Shown: positions 22,901-34,126 of the stretch, piece by piece | Numbering within the stretch: the first letter of the stretch is position 1 | Layout: each line of letters starts with the position of its first letter | DNA from: Cyclospora cayetanensis | Taxonomy: Eukaryota > Apicomplexa > Conoidasida > Eucoccidiorida > Eimeriidae | Assembly (NCBI RefSeq): GCF_002999335.1 | Contig: NW_020312063.1 | Span: 59,357 to 123,356, forward strand | Direction: 5' to 3' | DNA: 64,000 nucleotides | Made by a program: the position numbers and the translations under genes | The notes under the pieces: model-generated | What the model was told of the DNA's origin: nothing | The model's database searches: none | What the model saw: the letters and a program-made list of their open reading frames with translations, nothing else

Positions 22901-25373
22901 TATGCTCTTTGCAGATTCAGCGCCAAGGAGCTGGAGGAACAAGACATGGAAGCGTTTCTGGCATCCTCAGATTCCGATGCAGAGAACGAGGCGCATGTCG
23001 ATGAAATGCTTGGCTCAGGCGTGCCGCCCTCAAGGCTCAGCGACCAGCCTCCCTGGAAGAAAATCACGGAGGAGAATCTTGCCTCCTTCAGACAAGAGCT
23101 GCTTGGCGTATGTGTCTTGCCTGGATCTTTCTCAGACGTCGGGGTGTTTCGTGCGATCTCTCCTACCGAGGACGCTTCGCCTGCGACACCCGCACTCAGC
23201 GCACAGCGGCAACGTGCAGGTGTCTCGGGTGTTTCTTCTCGCGCCTCGGGGCAGGGGCTGGTTCTGCTGCTGCGTGCTCGAGACGCTGCTTGCGCTGCGC
23301 GCTCTCTCTTCCCTCTGCGCAGGATCTCGCCGATGCCTCAGACCCTTCTGAGCCCTCTGACGCGGAGGCGGCGTCCAAAGGCAGCACGAGCGGTAGGGCC
23401 TTTTTCAAGAAAACGTCGCATCCAGAAGAGCAGGAACCGCGGTGACTGCTGACTCGCGGCACTTGGGTGGCATCGACGTGTGCCCGATGAGTCTTGGGAG
23501 TCGCCATCGAGAGACGCGCAACTCTCTGTTTTTGTCTTGTCGTGTGCATGCATCAGGAGGCGTCAAGGTCTCTTTCAAACAGTCTCTTGAAGCCCTCGCC
23601 CCCGACAGCGAAGACGAGGCGCAGACCACAGACGAGGATGCAGCGGCTGCGCAGGGAGACCCCTGGAAGGCTCGGAAGGCGCGCGTGCGAGAACAACCGA
23701 AACTGAAGGCTGCGCTGGATATCCAGTCTCGCGAGGAGGGGGATGGGGAGGTATGTTCGCAGCTCCGGAGGCGAAAGCGCTAGTGCCTTTGCAGCCGAAT
23801 CCACGCACGCTGCCGTATCTGCACACCCCAGGTCTCTCTCTTTGGGACGCCCAGTTGTTCTTTCAGCCTTATGGAGGGACAAAAATGCTGCTCTTACGCA
23901 TTCTAGATGCCGTCTGCGGCGCAGTCGGAAAGCGTCTGCTGCGCTCTTCAAAGAGGCGGCCCCAACTCGCACTCCTCTGCAGCAAGCCGCGTTTTCCGAA
24001 TAGCAATTAGTCCTTTAGCGCAGTCTGGGAGACCTCGTCAAGCGGCTGTGATGCATGTGTTCAGGTGCATCAAGAAGGGGCTGCCAAAGGCAACAAAAAG
24101 AGAAACCGACGCAGTGCAGCAGCAGCGGTGAGAAACGCAAGACAGCCCCAGTCGAGTCTGTACACCTGAGCTCGCTTACTCTCTTGCAGGGGTCCTGTCG
24201 TTCTGCGCGCCCTTTTTCTACCAAGGGGGCCCCTGGGCCTGTAGACACTTTTTTCTTTCGCGCGTCGATCCTGAGAGGTCCTAAGGTGGTCGTTTGGGTA
24301 TGGACTTCAGGGTGCGTCCGTTCCGCCTTGTGCTCTTTGTGAGTTTTACAGTTCCCTATTTTCACGGACAGGGTATCTCCGCCGAAGGCAGAGCCTCTGC
24401 CGGGCGCAGCGGAGGAGGTCTTGCATAGCGATGAGGTAGGGAGAAGGAGTACCTGTGTTGAAATGCTTGCTAGAACACCCGGCGGGGCAGACAAGCCCTT
24501 TTGGGAGTGGTTCTTGGTCAAGCGTCGAGAGCGCTGCAGTAAAGCTGCTCGCTCAGTTCGCTTAGTTGACAAGTGCCCGCAGGGTCCACGGGTGTGCAAA
24601 CCAAGGATGCGGTGTGAGGCTTGCAGGAGAACCTCCACTTTGACTTAAGAGAGGAACGGCAAAAGAAGAAGCGGTCCAAAAAGGCGACGAAATCGCAGGA
24701 ACGCGTGCAGGCTGCAGAACGGCAGCAACAACAACAGCCTGGCTTCAAAGTATGCTTGCAAGCAGTGCTGCTAGAACCGCCCGCCACTCAGGGCTCCCCC
24801 TATTTTAGAGAAGTCTTCAGACTCAGCGTCTCTGTAGTGTGTCCATTCTTTTGCACAAGGCAGCACTCTTTGGTGGACGGGCTCTGTGAATGCTTTGTAG
24901 TTCGACTTCGCGGATCCACGCTTCAAACGCGTTCTTCAGTCGCATGACTTCGCTCTGGACCCGACAAATCCAGCTTTCAAGGTAAGAGAGCAAACCAGGA
25001 GTAGAGACTAGACTTGTTTTTTCCAATTACCTGGCGCGGCGTCCAGCTGTTGTGCCGCTTGCATACACCTGAAACAGGGTCCCCGCCGGAGGGATCTTTG
25101 AACAGAATCTCCATCTTTCTGTGTGCACCCTGCTAGCGCCGCTTTGGGAATGCAGCACATGAGTGTTGCTCGTCTGGATACGATCTCGATGTTTTTCAGA
25201 GCTCAGACACCACTCAGGAACTGCTACGGCTGCGCCGCGAGCAGAGCCACAAACACAAGTTCAAGGCTGCGACGCAGCCAGAACAGCTCAGTGAGCAACA
25301 ACACCGCCAACAGAACAAGTCTTCATCTGCCAGCCGCAAGCAGCAGCCCCTCCGAGGCCTTCGTCTTATTTAA
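19903..25373 (+). CDS. ESF1: ESF1 homologue, pre-18S rRNA processing factor
   Basis: Exons: 19903-20691, 20962-21198, 21636-21802, 22092-22170, 22445-22677, 22915-23107, 23323-23392, 23557-23750, 24065-24127, (one exon around 24191-24340 unresolved), 24372-24435, 24627-24749, 24901-24981, 25200-25373. Phases agree except around 24128-24371. Family landmarks in order: DPRFAISKEARKQQ, DSRFSRILTERRF and VDKFGR near the N terminus; RLAIMGLDWEAVQPTDLLLL; VQIYVSEFGKERIELEKIKG; ALRKYQVERSRYHYAIAEVD; LNGLDLRFVP; then WDEPPRERTKFLRRKFSAKE; and the C-terminal NUC153-like FDFADPRFKRVLQSHDFALD. Yeast Esf1 acts in the nucleolus in early 40S maturation; the acidic Ser tract (about 20593-20655) and Lys-rich tail fit. 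The start has no competing upstream exon and Met-Pro-Lys-Lys is basic. One intron uses a GC donor. Confidence 0.93.
21241..21560. repeat. AGT/AAC trinucleotide-based repeat in ESF1 intron 2
   Basis: Units such as AGTAACAGCACGAGTCGTAA recur through the intron 21199-21635. The + strand is open in one frame (Ser-Thr-Asn-Arg) and the - strand in two, but conserved ESF1 sequence stops at 21198 and resumes at 21636, so the tract is treated as intronic. Confidence 0.8.
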
Positions 25374-28300
25374 CAGGGTGCTGCTGTGCTGCATCCGAGG
25401 GAGATGCATATTCGTGAGAGCCTTGAGGAGCTCTCAAAGAGGGGTGTTTAGTTGTGCGCGAGTCAGAAGAGGAACCTTTTTTAGAGCACTATTCCACACT
25501 GGTCCTTCTGAGCTATGTTATTGCTGCTCCTTATACTAACTTTGAGAGGAGCCTTTGATCGTGGAGTCTAACTGGTCTTTAGCCCTTGTGGCGATGAGAT
25601 AGGCATTGGCGTTGCCCTCACCTCCTGACCCCTACCCACAGATTTGAAGGCCAAGCCTGACTGAACAGGCCGGGAGCTTGAATTCCTTTTGGCTGCGTTG
25701 TGCACTTAGAAAGCTAGGGCGCAAGGCATGCGACGCCTTCCTATATAATCGCCTCCCTAATGGCGCGGCTCCTAGCAGAGGCCTCGAAATACAGCGAGGC
25801 AGCGAAGTTAGGCCTCCTATGAAGCGTAGTGAACCTTCCTCGTTGCAGAGGTGTGGCTAAGTCTCTGACATGCGAGTCACTTCAGCTAATTCGTGGCTCT
25901 TTGGGTGGTCACGATTGCACCACATGACGTGCTACTTCGGACCCCAATAGGCCTCAGTTGCCTCAGGGTTTAATGACGCAGATTCAAGATGTTCACAGTT
26001 TTCGTCTAATCCACGTATATAGAAAGACCTCACGCAAATCGGAAAATGCTGCCTGTCCTCGTGAAACGCAACAACCAGCGGGACAAACTCGTCAGATCGC
26101 TAGGCATTGCCATGGGCCTCGTCCAAAACAACAAAGCTGCCACCGTGTTCTAGAGCCTGTAGGATTCTATTCAACCCTGTGCTTTAGAGCTGCGCAGTGA
26201 TCATGCTTTTCGTATAAATTCCTGCAGAAGAAGGGAAAGTGGGTTTTTGTTCAGGGTAAGCGTGCACTTGCAAATGCATACGCAATAGGTCCAAGTATAT
26301 CTATCTCATGCCGGAGGTGAAGTGGTTCGCTTGTGCTTCGCACTCGTGCCACTGGCGTCGTGATTCCAAACGCTGAAACCTATCAGCGGCTCTCCCGCGT
26401 CCAGAAGCAGAAGCTCAGGCGTTGTACGTCGGCGCAGTCTTTTGCTGCATCCCCAGAGCAAAGAAGCCGGGGGTGGGACGCGCTTCTTGTGCCGTCCACA
26501 TCTTTGCACCTCTTTAGATTATCGCTCAGCAAAAACGCTGTGCCTGGTTCCCCATGCAGAGAGAGACTCTTCCTGCTTAAAAATGTAGGTAGCTAGGAAT
26601 TTCTGGGAGTGCACAAACGATCTCAGCTTCGATCTACGCCTGAGGTATCCGCTTCGCTTTGCCATGCTCTCGCTTTCTCAGTCTCGCACATGGCCGCTCC
26701 TGTGTGACTCTAGCGTCCTACGACATCCTGAATGGTTTCGGAGGAGATTTGTCTAGGTGCTTCTACATCGCCACCGTCGCACTTCCAGGCTTTTCTGTCG
26801 ATCTCGTTGATCATTATGGTGGCCTGGAGGGCTTCTCGCTCACTAGACATGGCCTCGCTACTAGATAGCCGATCATCGATGCAGACAATTATGTATACCT
26901 TCTTCGTGTGTGCGCCCAGTGAAAGCGGTTAAAAGAAGACCTGTCGCACCCCGGCCTACTGGAAGCTCTCCACGCCATTGTCATGGTTCTTGAGTCGTAG
27001 TTCTCCCACTCACGGCAACTATCGGCGGTTCAAAGAGCTCCCTATAAAAGTTCAGCTCCTTGAGGAATACAACACGGCAAACACCATGCTGCTGCATTCA
27101 TGCTATTAGCAGGAGACAGGCGAGGTGCACGCCCAGCAGGCGTAGCTGTCTATGTCTCCTTCGTTGTGCTGAGAAGCTGACACGACGCCTAAAACTCATT
27201 TGTATCTCTAATTCTTAGTTGTGGACCTTGCAATGTGTATGACGCTCCGTACAAAAGCTCCACGGGCGAAGCGTTCATTCTTTTCACGTAACCTTTTACA
27301 CTGTCCAGAGCATCCCTCGTTGGAGAGGCTACTGCGTAGAGGTTCAGTAATCCACGCTGCATGCCAACACTTTTCTCTGTAGAAAATAAGTGTGGATGTG
27401 CAGCAGTCGTACATCGCTGCCATCATTCTTTTGATATCCTCTAGATAGAGTTTGAGTCTAGGGTATATTTCTCCCCCACACCACCTGCCAGTCTCATTTT
27501 TGGCAAGGGTCTTTACCTGCTTCAAAGAGCTCGTTGCTCGTGACGCTGAGCCAGCCGTGAATCTTAACGGTGCGTCTCTTGTCTGCGCCAAGAGTAAGTC
27601 GCAAAAGGTCATCAGCAGCTGCCCCCCAAGGTCAGGGCTTCCGTCTTGCGATGCCACAGACTTTGCAGCACTAAGAGCATGGGTATTCATGTGAATAAGA
27701 TGTAATGTAACCTCATGGTGAAACACACCTTTTTATGAAGTGTGGAAGCTCAGTAGCTTCGCATGACACCACCGGAGGCCTCAGTCTGCTCAAAGACCGA
27801 GAGACTCAGCGACACAACGCAAGCAACGCCTATAAGACACTTCAGGCAGGCAGAATCTGGGGGGCCAGCTGGCGTAGACCTCTGTTTTAGTACATGGATG
27901 ACATGCATCCGTTCCCGACGAATGCAGCCTTCCTATGCGCACGCAGCAATCAATGGGCACAGGCGTAGCAGCTTGCAGGCTAACAGTGCTGGCCGACACT
28001 AAACAGAGCCTAGATGAAGCCGCTTGCTCTCCAGCGCTCAGTCCAGCAGGAACTGCCAAGACATTGAGCTAAAACGATAAGAGCCGCACTGTGCTCATGT
28101 CCAGTTCGGTGTTCAGGCTGCTGCAGCCCTCCAATTACGCATCCGTCACCAGTCCGGGTCTAAGGGCATGCCAGCCACATAGTTCTTAGGATAGGTAATT
28201 GGAATAGGGTAGCATTGCTTGGGTAGAAAGAGGTCGTCACAGGTCTGTTCGCACGTGCCTGCTCGCTACAATGATGAAGCGCTCTTTTTCAACCTGATTG

Positions 28301-30877
28301 GCATCGAATAAAATTGCTTTCCTAAATCGCCCGTATTTTTTCCCGGGTGACAATCCAGCAGCCCAGGCAGCAAGCAGGCACCGACCAAGGGGGGTTGAGG
28401 AGCCGCATATTGTGCACACGCTGCCGAGCCTTGATAATAAGTGGGTCCATCCTCTGTCGATGCCATTCGTCACCTAGCGAACAGTGCGACACCCCGTATA
28501 TGGAAGCTGTAGCCACAGCAGCGGGAATTGCCACCTAGCCGCATTCCCTTCCATACCACTTCGGCGACCCTGCAAGTGGCTCAGGCCCTTTATAGCAGGC
28601 GTAGACACTGGAGCCAGGCAGTCGCTGTACTTTGCGTCTGCATTACAGAGAACGCGATACGTTCCGGCAGTAGAGGGTATACTAGTGCCCGCATTATATG
28701 CTTACAGGGGGGACAAGCAAAGCCTTGGGGGCGCCAGCAGCCGCCTACTCAGCAACTGAAATTCAGAAAATTGCTCATACATTATGCAGCTCATGCTGGC
28801 CTAGTGGCAGCAAAGGGGAGCCCAGGGGCACGACAGCATAACAAGAGGCAACCTTTTGGAGCTTTAAATTCTTGGGAAATCTAGTGCGTTTGCGTTGCCA
28901 CACGCAGCGCTGGTTCCCCGCCCAAACAGACGCTGGATAGCATATTCAACAAGTGGAAAGTCGCATACGCACATGCATAACAACGAGCAACTACACACTA
29001 GGATACATGACGACAGAAAGCAAACAGCGTTGCACAAAGAACAAAGAGACAAAAGCGCAGGCAACCAAATACAAACGGCTTTGCAGTTCCAGTGTGACCG
29101 ACTTGAATGGTGTGCAAAAGATTGCTCAGCGGGAGCAACGCCAGCCACACACGGCTCAGCATATTTACACGTGAACTTCCTTACAATCGAATTCACCGAA
29201 ACGCACCAGAGCACACCAAAACACAACTACTCGTCCAAGCCCTAAAATCTAAAGAAGCCTACTACAAAAGTGCTTACGGCTTCAAGGCCTGTACGCATCT
29301 TGCCTGTTGATTCTGTCTTGGCTTCACAGTCCAAAAATCTATAAATTAGCTTGAGCAGGGTGCGTCTTCGTGCCTTTGATAGTGCGCTGGTCGGTTGGCC
29401 ACTCTCTTTGACTATCCTTGCAACCTTGCTCTTCACCCTGATGCTCTTGTTCCAAATGCCGTGCCCATCGGTTCAGCCCCCCGACAATCCCTCTCAGCGT
29501 CTTCTTTGGCCCTCTAAAAGAGTCGCCTTGCACTTCCTCGCTTTTGTTCTACCCCTCTGGATGTCTGTTGTGCCGTTTGCCCCTATGCTCGTCTGATTAT
29601 AACTCTATAATTCGCTCTTCCGACCCCCTGCATGCCCATCGTTTAACTGCTCTGCGTGCGGTCCCGTTCTGTGTCATTATGCCTGCCTATATGCATCCCT
29701 GCGCTGCCGTGCTTTAGCTGCGTATCGTTTCTGATTAATACGATATTCGGTCTTGTAAGTGCTCGATACAGCGCTCGCTCATCCTGAAAAGCGAACACCT
29801 GCCCTCCAAAGAAAGGTGGACATAAAAGATGCCCTTGAGTAACGCATTCCGCCTTAAATAGCGCGTCGCACACCGATGGCATACCGCAGTAAAGCGAACA
29901 AAGGAGGAGATTTGCAAGGCCACGCAGAGAAAAGTGCAGAGGAGCCAAAGCAAGAGCTGCAACCCCTAGGCAGGCAGAGCCACGGCGGGAGTGACGGGCA
30001 GACAAAAACAGGCGGACGGCACAAACCATCAGCCAACCTTACTGGAATGCAGACACATGAAGGGTTCTAGGAGTTGATAGGAAACGACTGCGGACGGAAG
30101 CACATTGGCAGGCAGACGCGTGAATTGACTGAGGACGGCAAACACATGTAGCCTGCACGAACAGATGGCCACGTGGGGAACACGTGAAACGCGACCAGAC
30201 ATCCATCTCTACGTGGAAGGACAGAGACGCCAGCAGCGAGGAGGATACCAATGTGACTGCCTTCCTGCCTTGCAGGCCTGAAAGCAGCGCAGGCGCACCA
30301 AAAGATCACATGCCCACCATGTTGACTGGTCGTATCCACTGCCACAGATGATCAAACAACAAAGGACCTTCTCTCGCTGATAAGTGCGAAAAAGGCATCA
30401 GGAGTTAAATGCTGGCAGGAGGCAAAGCCTCTTCCAGACCGCGGCGCATGAAAACACGGGCGGCTCTCAGAAACAAGCACAAGGGGAGACAGGGATTCAG
30501 CCCGTGCGCCGTATGCACCTCACACGCTCATTCAATCGCCTTTTTTTCACACGAGGAAAGGAGAACGGTGAGGATACTGCCCACCGAGGCTTCTAGACGC
30601 CACTAGATCACGGAAGGCTTTAGATGGTAGCCGCCATTTGTTCGTTTACGCCCCCCAAATCAGGCAAGCGATCTGCACCGGCAAAAGTTTCTAGCTAAGG
30701 TGTATCGTTTCAGACAGGACGGCCAGAAGCGGCGAGCAGTTTGTTAGGAATAGTTGCACCAGAACTGGGACGAAGCGCACAAAGACACGCAGCATCTTGC
30801 TTGAATGAAAAGACCCAAGTTCCAATATTTTGGAGCAACAGCACAGCGAAGCGAAAAGCAGTCGCAGTGATTCTGAG
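25374..30877. other. Repeat-poor stretch, no gene recognised
   Basis: The 5.5 kb after ESF1 lack triplet runs and microsatellites. Open frames are short; the largest (27208-27726, - strand, 172 codons) shows no family motif and no convincing codon bias. No tRNA fold was noticed. Unrecognised lineage-specific genes or UTRs may be hidden here. Confidence 0.5.
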
Positions 30878-31818
30878 TCACTGAAACCGCCTCCAAAGGG
30901 CAGTGCCCGCTGAGCGACTCGCGCTGGACAAACAGAGACATCCGGCCTCTGAGTTCGACTGAGGACAGAGGCATTTTGATGGGGATTCCAGCTCTAACCC
31001 CTCCGTGTCGGAGACAGAGTCAGAGAACGCCACTTTCTCCCCCAGTCCCAGAGCTGGCAGCTGCAGCAAGGCGGACAGCACATCGTGGTGTGTTTGTTGC
31101 AGCTCATTTGGAGTCTCTCGGGAGGGGCCTCCCCATGAATGCAGATCTGCCCAGGGGCCCTTAAGAGCCCAAGGCAACAACATGACAGGCTCGAGAGGCT
31201 CCTCCGCCTCGTTTTGCTGGTCCTGCGCGTTCCTTTTCTCTGCTTCTGCTCTTGTTCCAGCCTGATCTAATAGCTGTCTGTGCAGCTGCATGAGGCGGCC
31301 CTCCAACTGGGGCGGCAAAGGCAGCACGGGGAACTCCGCGAAGGAACGGCTCGTGGAGGTGTACGTATAGTCCCCCACCACGGGATGACCAAGGGCCACC
31401 GCGTGAAGGCGCACAGAGTGCAGGGAACCTGAGGTACATCAAGAAACAAACGAATTCCCATTGGACCAACATGGGATCGACAGCTGGACCATACACCGGT
31501 AAGGGAAACCGCAATCGCTACAGGTCTATATTGTGCGTCAATTAGTCTACATATGTCCCCTTTTTCCCAATTTCTCTCCCCAAAACTGGCAAGCTCGCCT
31601 TCTATGAGCTGGACCCTGCAGAGGGTCACTTCTTTGCCGCCCACAGCGGAATGTGCGAGGGCCTCAAACACAGTGGAGGCCCTCAAGCCCTCCGCTTGGG
31701 TTCCTCCAAGACGCCAGACGCCTGAAATGCCCTTTGAAGGACGGCAGATTGAAGCGTTGACAGCCCACGACCCCAAGGAAAGACGGCCGCTGAGGGCCGC
31801 TAGCAACACTGCACGCAT
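30878..31818 (-). CDS. RluA-type pseudouridine synthase, C-terminal part only
   Basis: Two exons, 31818-31599 and 31428-30878, join in frame into about 256 residues. The join restores the RluA C-terminal motif: VTLCRVQLIEG is followed by SLHSVRLHAVALGHPVVGDY, as in the Gly-x-x-His-Gln-x-Arg-x-His ... Gly-His-Pro-x-x-Gly-Asp core of RluA/RPUSD enzymes. Upstream residues SLGSWAVNASICRP and ASTVFEAL fit the preceding strands. The donor at 31598-31597 is GC, not GT. The His-Arg-Leu-Asp block with the catalytic Asp is not visible between 31819 and the HSP20 gene at 33470, so the gene is either missing exons I cannot see, diverged, or decayed. The last 100 residues are Ser/Leu-rich and unlike the family. 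Confidence 0.6.
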
Positions 31819-33469
31819 CTCCAGCGCCACGGCAACAACCCGCTATGGCGCCACAATGCAAGTAGAGGTTAAATAACCCCACATATGGAGCAACTGACCC
31901 ATTTGGGAGGGAGCTATGAACCTGCAAGGAACCTTGGGCCTATATCCTTAGGCCGCACATGTCGATAGAGAGGCAGACTATTCGGAATACACCGGAAATG
32001 GAGGCCAGAGGCTGAACTATAGGAGGATTTGGATCAAACAGGAAAAAGCAGCTAGGTTGTAAAGGCAAGTAACAATAAATGGCGAAATTTTAACAGTCGT
32101 CCAACGATCAGGGGTTAGTATAGCGGAGGGCCCTTTGTGGGGGGAGCGAATGTACAACTTCGCAGGCGCTGAGAACACGGCCCCAAGTGCTCTTGCTCTC
32201 GCTACTCCCATCCATCGCTACTTGTTCATAAGTGACAGACATGCCTGTGCGCAGCTTCGCATTCACGTGCGGGAATGCCTCCCCATGAGTGCCTTTACGT
32301 GACCCTCCACTTCGCACTGTGCTGGCGATCAAGACCAGGTGTTGGTCTCGCCAATTACACATCTGCACTGCGTTGCTGCGCCTCCCTTGCATCTTCTGCT
32401 ACGTAAGGGGCCCTGGGCGGCCGCAATGCCAACAAACCCCAACAGCGACCTCACCGGCTGCACGGCAAACGTTGCGCCGTGAACCTCCATGCCCGGATTC
32501 ATTCGCATTCTACCCGCTTAGCCCCTGCTTCCCTGCCCCCTCCTCCCATCTAAAAGAGGGGAGTCCGGCGCCACACGCGCGAACGCCGCATATTGCTACG
32601 CCTTCTTGATGCTGTGTTTCCCCTGGTGGTTCAGCGTTCGAGAAAAAAATGTAGGCGCCCCGCAGAGTCCGTAGAAACTGATACAGCTTTCCAGAGAAAA
32701 CGAGTGCCCGCATCGCAACCGTTTTACCACTTCAAGGCGGAACTTGAATCAGTTCCATCTCTATGCAGAAAAAAAGGGGGCCACATCCATAAGTTGCTGC
32801 AACTGCAGCTGCTTCAGAACAAACATGTGTCGTTCGAACGCCTACACCAAATTCTTTTCTAGAGACGCTACTGTGCCGAACCATCTATCCCACAACACAA
32901 ACGCCGCATAATCCTGAAAAGCGGCACAGAGAGGCTGCACTCCACACCACCAGCAGCAATATGCATATTTCTGGTCACACCCCGTGACGCCTACATCGTC
33001 CCTTTCTAGAGACGCTACCATACTGAACCATGTATTACACAACGTAAACGCCGCTGCATCTATCCTAACAAGCAACACAAAGCCGCAGCCGTAATGGAGC
33101 TGCACTCTGTGCCAGCTTTCGTAACAAGAATATTTCTGGTCGGAACCCCCATCATGTGGTTGGGGAAGCCTCGCTGCAGCGAGCACCTGGTGATACTGCG
33201 TCCTTCCTCACAAATGGGTGTCCAGGCAGAGGAGTGCATGCCCGGCGACCCCATGCACATGCATACACACAAACACCACTAATCTTTGCTCCTTTGCAAC
33301 GCACACTTCACTCCTTTGTTACACTCTTTTCCTTCGTGTCTAACTCCTAGAGCACCGAGTTCTCGTTATTCTTTTCGGGCCGCTCCTCCCCAGTCATGCC
33401 TGTTGCTATGCCCTCCCACCTTTCCTCTTAGACTGCCTTCGACGAATGTACCGCAATCTGTGCACTGCT
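31819..33469. other. Spacer with a diverged local duplication
   Basis: Upstream of the pseudouridine synthase fragment. I looked on the - strand for the missing catalytic exon and did not find it. Contains the duplication listed at 32858. Otherwise nothing supported. Confidence 0.5.
32858..33150. repeat. Diverged tandem duplication, period about 146 bp
   Basis: TCTAGAGACGCTAC at 32858 and again at 33004 begins two related copies. Both continue with GAACCAT, CACAAC, AAACGCCGC, GCTGCACTC and, near the end, ATATTTCTGGTC. Substitutions and small indels are frequent, so the duplication is old. No coding potential is evident. Confidence 0.75.
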
Positions 33470-34126
33470 TTATTCCACGTTGATTTTTTTTGGTGAAGCG
33501 GATTGCGTTGCCGGCACCTTAGGAATGTTGACCTCTAGCACTCCGTTGTTGTACGCAGCCTTGATGCCGTCCTGTTGCGTGCCTGGGGGCAAAGGGAAGG
33601 AGCGGTAAAAGCTGCTACTGCACCTTTCCTTCATGAACCAGTTGCCCTCTGTCTGGTCATGCTTGCTGCTCTTGTGGGCTTGAATCGTTAGCCGCCCGTC
33701 CTGTGCATCAACCGTAACATCTTCTTTTTGCATTCCAGGGATGTCCGCATGCAGCACCAGCTTGTCACCAGCGTCTCTCAAGTCCATCCGTGGAATGCAG
33801 CTGTTATGAGAGAACCAGCCAGGGGTGTGGTGTGGCCATGGCAACATGCTGTTGGTATTGCTGTTACCGCCCCAAGGTGCAATGTCTTGGCTCCGGTTCG
33901 CGCCTTGATGCAAGCAAGGCATGGACTGGCTCGTTCGCTGCTGCTGCTGAGGAGGGTTCACAAAGTCTGTGAGCCCAGGACGATCTGGCAACCACGCAGA
34001 GGGCCGCCACCAAAGCCCAGAAGAGAAGGGGCTTTGCTGCATCATCGCATCGAATCGGTTGATTGAGTCGCAAAGCTCACCGTAAAGTGCCTCGAAAGGC
34101 GAGCTGGGGCTTCTGGGAGCGTCCAT
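33470..34126 (-). CDS. Small heat-shock protein (HSP20/alpha-crystallin)
   Basis: A single open exon of 218 codons starting MDAPRSPSSPFEALYGELCD. The N-terminal half is Gln/Pro/Trp-rich and variable, as in small HSPs. The alpha-crystallin domain covers about residues 110-205: MDLRDAGDKLVLHADIPGMQ, then KEDVTVDAQDGRLTIQAHKS, the FYRSFPLP strand, and the closing NNGVLEVNIPK motif. It is an ATP-independent holdase, presumably cytosolic since no signal peptide is seen. The ATG at 34126 was chosen because it directly follows a CAG acceptor-like site after a T-rich tract; the frame stays open upstream to 34237 but with unlikely sequence, so a 5' UTR intron is probable. Confidence 0.93.
   Translation of the reverse strand: MDAPRSPSSPFEALYGELCDSINRFDAMMQQSPFSSGLWWRPSAWLPDRPGLTDFVNPPQQQQRTSQSMPCLHQGANRSQDIAPWGGNSNTNSMLPWPHHTPGWFSHNSCIPRMDLRDAGDKLVLHADIPGMQKEDVTVDAQDGRLTIQAHKSSKHDQTEGNWFMKERCSSSFYRSFPLPPGTQQDGIKAAYNNGVLEVNIPKVPATQSASPKKINVE

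Noticed and set aside
27208..27726. A 172-codon - strand frame considered as a surface antigen
   Set aside because: It lacks a signal peptide at the start and a recognisable Cys pattern.
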